A DNA stretch of 9,114 bases, taken from Candidatus Fermentibacterota bacterium. GTDB lineage: Bacteria; JAFGKV01. The notes beneath the pieces are model-generated. The model did no database searches. It saw nothing but the letters and a program-made list of their open reading frames with translations, and had not been told where the DNA came from. Made by a program: the position numbers and the translations under genes. Within the stretch, counting starts at the first letter, position 1; every line of letters starts with the position of its first letter. Location of the stretch: contig JAFGKV010000132.1 of assembly GCA_016928395.1 (NCBI GenBank), positions 1 to 9,114 of the forward strand, read 5' to 3'. Shown in pieces: positions 1 to 6,868 of this stretch.

Positions 1-175
1 GCAGTAGGCTGTCAGCTAACGGGGCCATCTCCTCACTCCTCACCCCCATGTCAGAGCGAAGCGAAGCCGCATTCTCTCGCCACGGTGTGCCTTCGACCTG
101 CGGTGGGGAACGTCTCACGCAAAGCCGCGAAGCACGCCAAGGGAGCGGCATGATTCACCATGAAGGGCACGAAGA

Positions 176-216
176 GTGACGGAAGAATGGGCTGGGGAGC
201 CTCATTCTTCCGTCAC
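176..216. repeat. Perfect 14-bp inverted repeat (hairpin copy A)
   Basis: The arm GTGACGGAAGAATG (176-189) is exactly complementary to CATTCTTCCGTCAC (203-216), with a 13-nt loop. The element at 6956-6997 has the same layout and loop length but different stem bases, changed on both arms together (GGAAG/CTTCC here, GAGAG/CTCTC there). It lies just downstream of the stop codon of the minus-strand propeller gene. It is followed, in that gene's direction of reading after the stop, by no T-tract, so it is not a clear intrinsic terminator. Confidence 0.8.
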
Positions 217-227
217 AGGGTGCCCTT

Positions 228-245
228 CCCGGCCTATGAGCCGGG
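228..245 (-). terminator. Short GC hairpin after the propeller gene (possible terminator)
   Basis: CCCGGC (228-233) and GCCGGG (240-245) form a 6-bp GC stem with a 6-nt loop, beginning 11 nt beyond the minus-strand stop codon at 257-259. The position suits a transcription end. No run of T follows on the minus strand, so it would be at best an atypical or Rho-assisted terminator. It may equally be part of the adjoining repeat element. Confidence 0.25.
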
Positions 246-256
246 CCTGCCTTGGA

Positions 257-2299
257 CTATCGCAGCACCATCACAGGTCGCACGCTTCGATCAGATCCGG
301 AGACCAGTCGGCAGAAGTAAACTCCGGAGGGGATCGATGAGGCGTCCCAGGATACGGTGTGATACCCGGCGGGAAGCGTCTTGTCGACCAAGGTCGTGAT
401 CTCCCTGCCTAGCGCATCCATCACCACCAGGCGTACATGTCCCATGGTCGGAATACCATAGGAGAACATCGTCTCGGTGCCAAAGGGATTCGGGCTGTTT
501 GGCAGCAGCACGCATGCCACCGGCAACGCCACATCCGGGTGACCATACGAGATCTCGGGCGTGTCGGTCGGGATGAGGCCGACATCGAGAATGTCGCCCT
601 CGTTGATGGCCTCCGCGACATCCTTGGCCAGCTCATCGTTGGCCGTCTCGTCATCGGTGATGAGCTGCCAGCAGTACGTGATGGCCTGCGAAGCCGTGGC
701 GCCGTCGTAGCTCACTGATGCGAACTGCGGCAGCTGCAGCGAGGTCACATTCAGCAGCAATGCCATCATCTGTCGCTTGGCCTTCTGCACCATCGGCACA
801 TTGCCGTCTGTATTGAGCAGATCATATGCTGCCTGCAGGCTGTCCACGTGGTCCGCAGGCTGGTTGACCACGTAGACCCCCAACGGGTTCGCAGGGCTGT
901 TGGTGAAGTGCATCGAGATGTCACTCAAGTAGCCCGTGAAGTCAGCCTCGTCGATCTGCGCGGCGCCTCGTCCGGTGAGATAGACCTTGAGCTGATGCTT
1001 CCAGAAGCCCACCGAACGAGGATCATATGCCAGGTCCATCGGGGTGAGGAAGAAGTCACACACAATATCCTCGCCTGCGATGGTCACGCCCTTCGATTCC
1101 GCATCGGCGACGTAGCCCAGAGGAGTGATGATGGAGACGGTGTAGTCGCCCCATGGCAGTTCAGAGAACGAATAGGCCCCAGACGCATCAGACTCTGTCA
1201 TCCCGAGCTCTACACCTAACGCATCGTGAAGCTCAACAGGAACCCCAGCGCGACCACCGGCAGAGCTCTTCACCGAGCCGGCAATCCTGCAGAACTGGGG
1301 AAGATCTTGATACCTCAGGATCTTGAATCCCGTGTTGTCAGCCACGTAGACAAGTTTATCCAAGACACAGAGATTCCTCATGTTCGTCCCGGGATTGTAG
1401 CGCGTGAGGTATTCACAATTCTGTGGATCAGAGATATCCACCACCCAGAGGCCACCGTAGTAATCACTCACATAGGCGATTTCATCCTCGACTTCGACGG
1501 AGACCGTTAAGTCCATTCCGGGTGGATTGAAGGAGCCGACTAACGACGGTGTTGCCGGGGCACTTACATCGAATATCACCAAACCTTCGGTCTTATCAGT
1601 CACATATGCGTGTGTGTCAACAACCTCGACATCATACGCCACGAAACCTGTCGTGATGGTGGAGATGGTGGAAAGAGCAGAGGGGTTCGTGGCATCGACT
1701 ATCCGAAGTCCCGCGTACCAGTCGCCGACGAAGACAAGACCATCTCGAGTGGCCACCCAGTGTGCGTTGTTCGTCGAGAGGCTGCCTACCTGAACGGGGT
1801 TTGAGGGGTCAGTCACATCAATCGCTCGGAGCCCTCCGAACCCACTTCCGACGAAGGCTATCGTACCATCGACCACCACTCCCCTTGCCTCGTGAGGAGT
1901 GGGGATGTGACCCTCGAGCTTCAGGTCGGCAGGATCGGAGATGTCGAAAATCCACATGCCACCGGTATCATGGTGAAAACCATCAGTGACGAAGGCGAGG
2001 GTACCCTCGATGTCGATTTGGCTGGCCGCGAATGAAGGATCACTCCACCCATCGAGGAATACCGGATTGCTGGGATCTGACACATCATAGGCAAGAAGAC
2101 CAGCCGCCTTTGCTCCCACGAAGGCGTAGGGGAATGCAACCTCCACAGCCATGGCGCCATCGGCCAGGAAGGCTTCGCCAAGAAGGACTAGCTCCGGAAG
2201 CACATCTCCTGTGGAGACCGAGGGGACTATGGTCGTGAGGAAGATCAGGACTACCGCAAGCACAGTTAGAAATCGTGGTCTATTCAGTGGCTCTCTCAT
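257..2299 (-). CDS. Exported LVIVD-type beta-propeller protein with carboxypeptidase-regulatory-like domain and FlgD/T9SS-type C-terminal tail
   Basis: The ATG at 2299 is chosen because GGAG lies 8 nt upstream and the next residues form a signal peptide (charged start, hydrophobic core about 11-24). The frame stays open to 2545, but that part has no start signal or recognisable sequence. The product is 680 aa. Residues about 43-332 hold seven repeats of the type 'AYVxxxxGGLxIxDVSDPSNPxxVGS', typical of LVIVD repeats, suggesting one seven-blade propeller. Residues 338-420 resemble a carboxypeptidase-regulatory/Cna-B-like beta sandwich (SDASGAYSFSELPWGDYTV). Residues about 425-580 are a mostly helical region opening with 'RSVGFWKHQ', which I do not recognise as a named family. 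Residues 599-680 are a FlgD-like/T9SS type A sorting-like domain (LPNSPNPF, SGVYFCRLVSG). It is likely a secreted or surface protein with no evident catalytic residues. It follows the sigma cassette after a 444-nt gap, so co-transcription is uncertain. Confidence 0.88.
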   Translation of the reverse strand: MREPLNRPRFLTVLAVVLIFLTTIVPSVSTGDVLPELVLLGEAFLADGAMAVEVAFPYAFVGAKAAGLLAYDVSDPSNPVFLDGWSDPSFAASQIDIEGTLAFVTDGFHHDTGGMWIFDISDPADLKLEGHIPTPHEARGVVVDGTIAFVGSGFGGLRAIDVTDPSNPVQVGSLSTNNAHWVATRDGLVFVGDWYAGLRIVDATNPSALSTISTITTGFVAYDVEVVDTHAYVTDKTEGLVIFDVSAPATPSLVGSFNPPGMDLTVSVEVEDEIAYVSDYYGGLWVVDISDPQNCEYLTRYNPGTNMRNLCVLDKLVYVADNTGFKILRYQDLPQFCRIAGSVKSSAGGRAGVPVELHDALGVELGMTESDASGAYSFSELPWGDYTVSIITPLGYVADAESKGVTIAGEDIVCDFFLTPMDLAYDPRSVGFWKHQLKVYLTGRGAAQIDEADFTGYLSDISMHFTNSPANPLGVYVVNQPADHVDSLQAAYDLLNTDGNVPMVQKAKRQMMALLLNVTSLQLPQFASVSYDGATASQAITYCWQLITDDETANDELAKDVAEAINEGDILDVGLIPTDTPEISYGHPDVALPVACVLLPNSPNPFGTETMFSYGIPTMGHVRLVVMDALGREITTLVDKTLPAGYHTVSWDASSIPSGVYFCRLVSGSDRSVRPVMVLR

Positions 2300-2307
2300 T
2301 TGTCTTT

Positions 2308-2311
2308 CTCC
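2308..2311 (-). promoter_or_regulatory. Shine-Dalgarno of the propeller gene (decides start)
   Basis: GGAG on the minus strand sits 8 nt before the ATG at 2299, directly ahead of a clear signal peptide. No comparable signal precedes the longer in-frame candidates at 2410, 2431 or 2545. This fixes the start of the 680-aa product. Confidence 0.7.
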
Positions 2312-2354
2312 ATGTTGAGGGTGTTGCCTAATGGGAATAGCGAGGATCGACGCC

Positions 2355-2375
2355 CCGCTCCGCGGTGGGGAGCGG
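2355..2375 (-). other. Hairpin in the leader of the propeller gene
   Basis: CCGCTCC (2355-2361) pairs perfectly with GGAGCGG (2369-2375), with a 7-nt loop. If transcription starts upstream, this folds in the 5' leader of the propeller mRNA. Its loop and 3' arm include GCGGTGGGGA, a 10-mer also found at 100-109 and 6869-6878 inside the dispersed repeat. No regulatory role can be assigned from the sequence. Confidence 0.4.
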
Positions 2376-2743
2376 TTCCGTGTGGACAGTCGGCGGCACC
2401 CGAGGCGCATGTGATTCCTCCCTTCACTCATTAGGCCACCGTTGATGCACGGGAATTGGTTCGTGCAGTGGACCGTCGCGCGGCAAGGGCCTGCGCAACA
2501 GTGAGTCATCGTGTTTGATATCTCAAACGATCGGCAGGGGTCCATTGCTTATTCGAGATAGAAATGCGGTTGATACTGGGCCGCAGTTCGGGGAGTCCGG
2601 ACCTGTTCGCAGAGAGGTGTTGTGTCGGGGCGATTGGCCAGACTCATGGATCTATCCACACTCTGGGCATCCACAGGAGTGGACACGGCGGCAGGCGAAC
2701 CACCCCACTGAGGACATGTAAGCGATGGCCTTCGGGGGTTCTA

Positions 2744-5041
2744 CTATCTGTGGCTTTGCCGCCTAAGGTGCTTCGATCCATGGAGCACTTGGATGCGTCG
2801 CATCGAACGGTCGAAGGCTTCGGAGCGTGCATCCCACGTTATCACGTTGTTTCGCCTTGCCTTCTCGGACCAGACCTTGAAGGCATCGCACGCGTAGAAG
2901 TCGACCACATTGAGATCGGTATCCAAGAAGTATCGGAAGACTGGCTCAGGCATTTTCCAGCCGGGTAGCCGCGCTGATATTTGAACAGAGAGAATAATCA
3001 CGCCATTATGGTGCTCGACTCGAGCGTTGGTAGCATCGAGACGACTCATGCCGAGAGCTTCAGGGAGGCCGATCGGAGTGGGAAAGATGATGTAGTCCTG
3101 GTAGCCCGTAGCAGCATCGTCAGTCTCGTACATTGGACCTCGACCGCAGCCTCCTCTCGGATCGAGGACCACGACAACAGGTGAACGGCAAGGAACATTG
3201 GTACCCGTACAGATGAATTCCTCGTACCCATCCTGGTCTATGTCATACACCGCTGACTTCTCGGTACCGTTGCAAAAAAACGCCGACCCATGATGTCCAG
3301 GATTCCAGAAGCTGTGAAGGTGTTCCCCACTGGAGGATAGCACGGCAGTCTGACACACGCCCGTTGGTCGGTGATAACAGCTCACAGCGAGCCAATGATC
3401 TTGACAGGTTGGCCCTCGGAGGAGCACCACGCCACTGATCCCGAAATTGTCGGCGACATCCCACGGCAAGGGGCACTCGAGGTTATTCCCCGCCCTAAAA
3501 CGCCAGAGTTCATTGCCGCGAGAGTCGAGGCAGAACAGCGTTCCGGGGACTGAATCTTCGACCGCGGTTCCATAGACTATCTCGGAACCTGCCAGCCCAT
3601 CCACATCTATCAGTTTGCTGAATCGGTTTGTGGTGTGGACGACTGGAAAACGCCGGATGCAGCGTCCCTTGCTATTGGAAAGCAGCATGTGCTGATGGTC
3701 CGGAGCCAGCCGCACTTCAGCTGGACGGGAATCCAGCCACCAAGCCAAGCGTGGAATGCTCCATGCAGCGGCAACCAACACGATGGCACACGCAAAGACT
3801 GTCATCAGCCTCCTCCCAGGTCGACCCTGACTCACGACAGCCATCAGACGCGTCGCGGGTCCACGCTTCTTGATCGTGACAAGGTGGTGCGAGCCGAGTG
3901 CATCTCGAATACTCCGCAAGGGATAGCACTGCGTTTCGACACGAGACGACGCGAGCAGTCCACGGACAGCGGTTGACATCTCTTCATGCACTTCCGCAGG
4001 ATAGGCGATCCCCCGTAGTCGCGAGGCAGCAACCCGTTCGACCTTCTCTCGGAGGCTGCCGACCGGCCGGATCTGTCCCTCCTCGTCCAAGTCACCCGTC
4101 CAGGCAATCTGCTGGCTGGGACACATCTGATGAGGAAGATTCAGTTGTTCCCCGAGAGCATTGGCTGCCACAAGCGCGACGGGAAGAAGGATCGATCTAC
4201 CTTGGATTTCGGCTACCGCTTCCAGTCGCCCAAGGGTGAATGTGAATTCCAAGTGAGATCGGGCTCCCTCCTCGCCCGCCGAGGGACCGAGGAGGAGCAA
4301 GACATGCTCGACCGCGCGCCGGATTGCAGCGTCCAAAGCATTAGGGATGCTTCCCCCTTGCGCGTTTCTGATCTGAATCATGATGGATGGCGTCTTGCGA
4401 GCCTTGCTCACCTTGAGATATGCCGACAGCTGAGTCAGATAGCCCTCGCGGTATCGAGCAGGTACGTCTGGCGTGTCCACGAGCACCGTCAGAAGTACGC
4501 CAACCGGAACATCATCCGGTCTCATCAGGTGATACGGCCACACCAACCGATCGTACCCGCCTTGATCCGATTGCCTCGAGTCAATCTCTCGGAGAGCGTC
4601 GAGTGTTCCGTCGAGATCATGCTCCGGGATGGGCACATCCGGGACCAGCCTACTCATGATCCCTTTTGCAGCAGACCAATCTGCACGGATGACGTGCTCA
4701 GCAGCCTGAAGGACACGCAATCTCCCAAGTGCACAGGACAACGTTGTGATACTCCGGCCAGCATCAGTGGATAGATGAGTCTCGATTGTCTGTAGAACAT
4801 CTGCGAGGAACCCGAGATGCCCGGAAATCGGAACTGGTCCAAGAGTGAGGTCGCACAGACGAGTCAGCGTATCAACGTGGTAGAACAACACGGATGGCAA
4901 CTCAGCGAGAGGCGGAAGGGACTTCAGATGATCGAGGAGCCGCACTGCGGCTTGCTTCCTTGTGAGAACAGGCAGAGTGATGAGCAGTTCGCTGTGGCGA
5001 CCGTCGATCAGCGGAAGAGAGTGCCCCCGGTCGTTAGCCAT
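2744..5041 (-). CDS. Membrane protein with cytoplasmic Lon/S16-like protease domain and extracytoplasmic FG-GAP-like domain
   Basis: The ATG at 5041 gives 765 aa and begins 13 nt after the upstream gene's stop. A GTG at 5068 (774 aa, 14-nt overlap) is an alternative; neither has a good Shine-Dalgarno. Residues 1-about 230 are unrecognised. Residues about 260-350 match the Lon proteolytic/RadA C-terminal fold: 'AEIQGRS' then 'WTGDLDEEGQIRPVGSLREK' lines up with Lon 'MTGEITLRGxVLPxGGLKEK'. K333 falls on the catalytic Lys of Lon (E. coli K722), and S283 is the best candidate for the Ser, although the GPSAG context is lost. There is no AAA+ ATPase module. A basic stretch (391-411) precedes one membrane helix (about 412-436), predicting N-terminus inside and C-terminus outside. 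Residues 440-765 contain FG-GAP/VCBS-like motifs (LIDVDGLAGSEIVYG; YDIDQDGYEEFI, D600/D602/D604/E608). It is third in the sigma cassette and may sense outside and act on the anti-sigma inside; that role is inferred. Confidence 0.8.
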   Translation of the reverse strand: MANDRGHSLPLIDGRHSELLITLPVLTRKQAAVRLLDHLKSLPPLAELPSVLFYHVDTLTRLCDLTLGPVPISGHLGFLADVLQTIETHLSTDAGRSITTLSCALGRLRVLQAAEHVIRADWSAAKGIMSRLVPDVPIPEHDLDGTLDALREIDSRQSDQGGYDRLVWPYHLMRPDDVPVGVLLTVLVDTPDVPARYREGYLTQLSAYLKVSKARKTPSIMIQIRNAQGGSIPNALDAAIRRAVEHVLLLLGPSAGEEGARSHLEFTFTLGRLEAVAEIQGRSILLPVALVAANALGEQLNLPHQMCPSQQIAWTGDLDEEGQIRPVGSLREKVERVAASRLRGIAYPAEVHEEMSTAVRGLLASSRVETQCYPLRSIRDALGSHHLVTIKKRGPATRLMAVVSQGRPGRRLMTVFACAIVLVAAAWSIPRLAWWLDSRPAEVRLAPDHQHMLLSNSKGRCIRRFPVVHTTNRFSKLIDVDGLAGSEIVYGTAVEDSVPGTLFCLDSRGNELWRFRAGNNLECPLPWDVADNFGISGVVLLRGPTCQDHWLAVSCYHRPTGVCQTAVLSSSGEHLHSFWNPGHHGSAFFCNGTEKSAVYDIDQDGYEEFICTGTNVPCRSPVVVVLDPRGGCGRGPMYETDDAATGYQDYIIFPTPIGLPEALGMSRLDATNARVEHHNGVIILSVQISARLPGWKMPEPVFRYFLDTDLNVVDFYACDAFKVWSEKARRNNVITWDARSEAFDRSMRRIQVLHGSKHLRRQSHR

Positions 5042-5054
5042 CACTGCTATTGTG

Positions 5055-5942
5055 TCAGGAAGCCACACCTACGACGTATGCAGTCAAGGAGAATTCACGC
5101 GCTTCAGTGTCCTCATCTGACACCCATCCGATCCCTCCCGCGTCAACAGAGATAAGCTCTTCACGCGAGCCATGAGAAACATAGGCGCGCAAGCTGCACT
5201 TGGGATGTCTCGTAGTCATGTCGCTGAGATCGAGTCTATAGCGTCTTCCAGCGGCAGTTTCGATCAGCGAGACGATGAGTTTGTATCCCTGGCGAGAGGT
5301 GATGGTCACTGCCCCTTCTGCGACCAGCGAATCATGGAGAGCACGAGGTTGGAGGTGGAAATGTGCATCACCGTGGAAGAGGACCACGGACGTATCCGCG
5401 GGGGACAAGGCGGGCGCATCTTCGACGATTAGGCAGCCCTTCACGTCGGGCCTGCCCTCGTAGTAGAACCCCACTTTCGGATTCGAGATCACCAAAATGC
5501 TCTCGCCCAGCCATGGCACGTCCTCTCCAATGAGGTACAGCCGCACCTGGCCAGACCAGGCTTGCCGAAGCGAGCGCAGCAGAATCGATCCATCTTCGGA
5601 GACGAAAGCATCGATGTCGCCCTCGCCACCAGTGTCTGCTGCCAAAGCGCGTGGCGCTGTGATTGGCGTCATCGGTTGATGTCGGGGGTAGAACCTGACG
5701 ACATTAGAGGCAGAAGGAGATACGCGTCGCGCCAGCACCCGTTGCCATAGATCCGGTCGGTCTTCCACCTCCGCACTTTTGCGATGCGCAACTCGCACAC
5801 AATCGACGAGGATGTCACAGCAGTACTGGCACTCCGAGAAGTGCCCCTCAAGCACGGACCGGAGTTCATCCGAAATCGCTCCCGAGAGGTATGAGGCGAG
5901 CAGCATTTCGTCGGGGCACGAGATCGGCGGATTCTCAAGCAT
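5055..5942 (-). CDS. Soluble zinc-finger (zf-HC2-like) anti-sigma-type protein
   Basis: The ATG at 5942 is preferred over the one at 5975 because GGAG lies 7 nt upstream and the zinc-finger domain follows at once. The product is 295 aa. The N-terminus carries C9 ('CPDEMLLASYLSGAISDE') and then H34-x3-C38-x2-C41, the signature of zinc-binding anti-sigma (ZAS, zf-HC2) domains that clamp ECF sigma factors. A hinge (about 50-105) leads into a beta-rich region of about 190 residues that I do not recognise (DGSILLRSL, GQVRLYLIGE, CSLRAYVSH). No transmembrane segment is visible, unlike many ZAS proteins. The gene starts 77 nt after the sigma factor gene and ends immediately ahead of the Lon-like membrane protein gene, so all three are probably one operon. 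Likely role: cytoplasmic inhibitor of the upstream sigma factor; the C-terminal part may be a ligand- or partner-binding module. Confidence 0.82.
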   Translation of the reverse strand: MLENPPISCPDEMLLASYLSGAISDELRSVLEGHFSECQYCCDILVDCVRVAHRKSAEVEDRPDLWQRVLARRVSPSASNVVRFYPRHQPMTPITAPRALAADTGGEGDIDAFVSEDGSILLRSLRQAWSGQVRLYLIGEDVPWLGESILVISNPKVGFYYEGRPDVKGCLIVEDAPALSPADTSVVLFHGDAHFHLQPRALHDSLVAEGAVTITSRQGYKLIVSLIETAAGRRYRLDLSDMTTRHPKCSLRAYVSHGSREELISVDAGGIGWVSDEDTEAREFSLTAYVVGVAS

Positions 5943-5949
5943 TGCAGCG

Positions 5950-5953
5950 CTCC
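5950..5953 (-). promoter_or_regulatory. Shine-Dalgarno of the anti-sigma-type gene (decides start)
   Basis: GGAG on the minus strand, 7 nt before the ATG at 5942. The alternative ATG at 5975 has only a GAGG about 14 nt upstream, too far for good use. This supports the 295-aa product over one 11 residues longer. Confidence 0.65.
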
Positions 5954-6019
5954 ATATGAGTTCGCGTCTTGGCATTCACAAGACTCAGCCCTCGTTCAAT
6001 GCCGCAAGCATGCGACCGC

Positions 6020-6658
6020 TTACTCCAGGGCATTTCCGGGGCCCTCGCATGAACAACGGCTAAGGCTCTCGTTTTGCTGGAGAGCACTGCGCATTTTCAC
6101 CTTGGCCTGTGCTATCGAGGACGATACCGCTCCGATTGTGACTCGCGCCAACTCTGCGATTTCGCGATACTTCAGACCGCCAAAGTAGAATAGCCGCACG
6201 TAGTAGCGTTCCCTTTCGGAGAGGCAGCCGAGAGCCGCATTGAGGGATTCCTCCGTGCAGATGGCCTCCAGAGGATCCAGTTCCATGTGTCCTTCAGAGG
6301 AAGCGGCCAGGCCTGGCGCACCCCGTATGTAGGGCGACGCGTCACCAATCGGGATGACAAAACGATCATGTCTGAGGTGATCGCGATAGAGGTTTCTGGC
6401 GATGATGAGGAGCCACCATCGGAATTGGTGATCCGAGGCAAAAGCGGCATCCCTGATTCGTTGGCCGTTCTTGGCCATCAACCGGCAGAAGAGCTCGATG
6501 AGAATGTCATCCGCAGTGTCGGGGTCAGCGCCTGATTGCCGAAGAAAACCCGTGATCGTTCCAGAGTGCTCAACAAAAAGCCTGTGCCACGCTTCTACAT
6601 CGCCCTCGATGCACCTCTGGAGTATTGAGAGAATCGGGTTTCCTCGTTGTTCGCTCAA
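6020..6658 (-). CDS. RNA polymerase ECF-like sigma factor
   Basis: The start is TTG at 6658, with AGGA 7 nt upstream. The first in-frame ATG would remove most of region 2, so the TTG is credible. The product is 212 aa, a normal length for an ECF (group 4) sigma. Residues about 8-100 form sigma region 2: 'DPDTADDILIELFCRLM' (2.1-2.2), then 'FRWWLLIIARNLYRDHLR' (2.3-2.4, -10 recognition). A poorly conserved linker (about 101-130) follows. Residues about 134-193 form region 4: 'LSERERYYVRLFYFGGLKYREIAELA' then the helix 'VTIGAVSSSIAQAKVKMR' for -35 recognition. It directs core RNA polymerase to its own promoter set, and is probably held inactive by the zinc-finger protein encoded next. The short C-terminal tail (RCSCEGPGNALE) includes two cysteines of unknown meaning. 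Confidence 0.92.
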   Translation of the reverse strand: MSEQRGNPILSILQRCIEGDVEAWHRLFVEHSGTITGFLRQSGADPDTADDILIELFCRLMAKNGQRIRDAAFASDHQFRWWLLIIARNLYRDHLRHDRFVIPIGDASPYIRGAPGLAASSEGHMELDPLEAICTEESLNAALGCLSERERYYVRLFYFGGLKYREIAELARVTIGAVSSSIAQAKVKMRSALQQNESLSRCSCEGPGNALE

Positions 6659-6665
6659 GGGCCAA

Positions 6666-6669
6666 TCCT
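6666..6669 (-). promoter_or_regulatory. Shine-Dalgarno supporting the TTG start of the sigma gene
   Basis: AGGA on the minus strand lies 7 nt before the TTG at 6658. No ATG or GTG in frame near this point has a comparable signal, and a downstream start would delete sigma region 2. Confidence 0.6.
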
Positions 6670-6673
6670 ATGC

Positions 6674-6687
6674 ACGTTGGCAAAATG
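6674..6687. repeat. ACGTTGG-type motif, copy 1 (5' of the sigma gene)
   Basis: ACGTTGGCAAAATG is followed on the plus strand by TAAG. It lies 16-29 nt upstream of the sigma start codon. It matches ACGTTGGTAAAATG at 8888-8901 (13 of 14) and, inverted, ACGTTGGTGAAATG at 8802-8815 (12 of 14). The position places it in the promoter-proximal or leader region of the sigma operon. It could be an operator, a leader element or a short dispersed repeat; the sequence alone does not decide. Confidence 0.5.
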
Positions 6688-6868
6688 TAAGCTTGCTATG
6701 GCTGAACGGGGCGTATCGGGAGCGTGACGGCGGTAATCTTTCGAGCTCCAGAGACGAGTTGACTCCACGAGCATCGTCTTCCCCCATGGGACGCGGCAGT
6801 GGCCGCGACGTAAGAACCACGCGGTGGTGTGTGCGGAAGTGTAGCGCGCGGGGGGCGGGAATGCAAGC

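Larger units (their letters stand above)
1..256. repeat. Non-coding repeat region at left edge (heptad leader plus hairpin copies)
   Basis: No gene is supported here. The segment is a mosaic of dispersed repeats. Positions 26-40 carry, in inverse orientation, the same 15-mer found at 8607-8621 (AGGAGTGAGGAGATG), next to an AGCTGAC-type heptad at 11-18. Positions 70-94 (CATTCTCTCGCCAC followed by GTGTGCCTT) match the 3' half of the hairpin element at 6956-7010. A fuller copy starts at GCGGTGGGGAA (100-110), continues through a degenerate leader of CGCAAAG/CACGCCAAG-type units and TTCACCATGAAGGGCACGAAGAGTGAC, and ends in the hairpin at 176-216. Similar 'cacgaagg' leaders are known as dispersed intergenic repeats in many environmental bacteria. 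Short open frames across them are artefacts. Confidence 0.7.
2300..2743. other. Intergenic region between the Lon-like membrane protein gene and the propeller gene
   Basis: This 444-bp stretch holds no convincing gene; the open frames in it have no homology I recognise and no good start signals. It should contain the promoter and leader of the propeller gene, but I see no clear -35/-10 pair. A 7-bp hairpin is present at 2355-2375 (CCGCTCC and GGAGCGG, loop GCGGTGG), about 56 nt upstream of the propeller start codon. No T-rich intrinsic terminator is visible after the stop at 2744. Confidence 0.6.

Noticed and set aside
302-314. GACCAGTCGGCAG shared with 7025-7037
   Set aside because: One 13-base match is expected by chance in a window this size, and the first copy encodes the conserved 'CRLVS' of the sorting-like tail.
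2300-2545. 82-residue N-terminal extension of the propeller protein
   Set aside because: No start signal, unrelated low-quality sequence, and a good Shine-Dalgarno plus signal peptide begin at 2299.
4270-4290. Literal GPSAG in the Lon-like protein (residues 252-256)
   Set aside because: It lies about 63 residues before WTG, far from the 25 or so expected for the Lon catalytic Ser. Probably coincidental.
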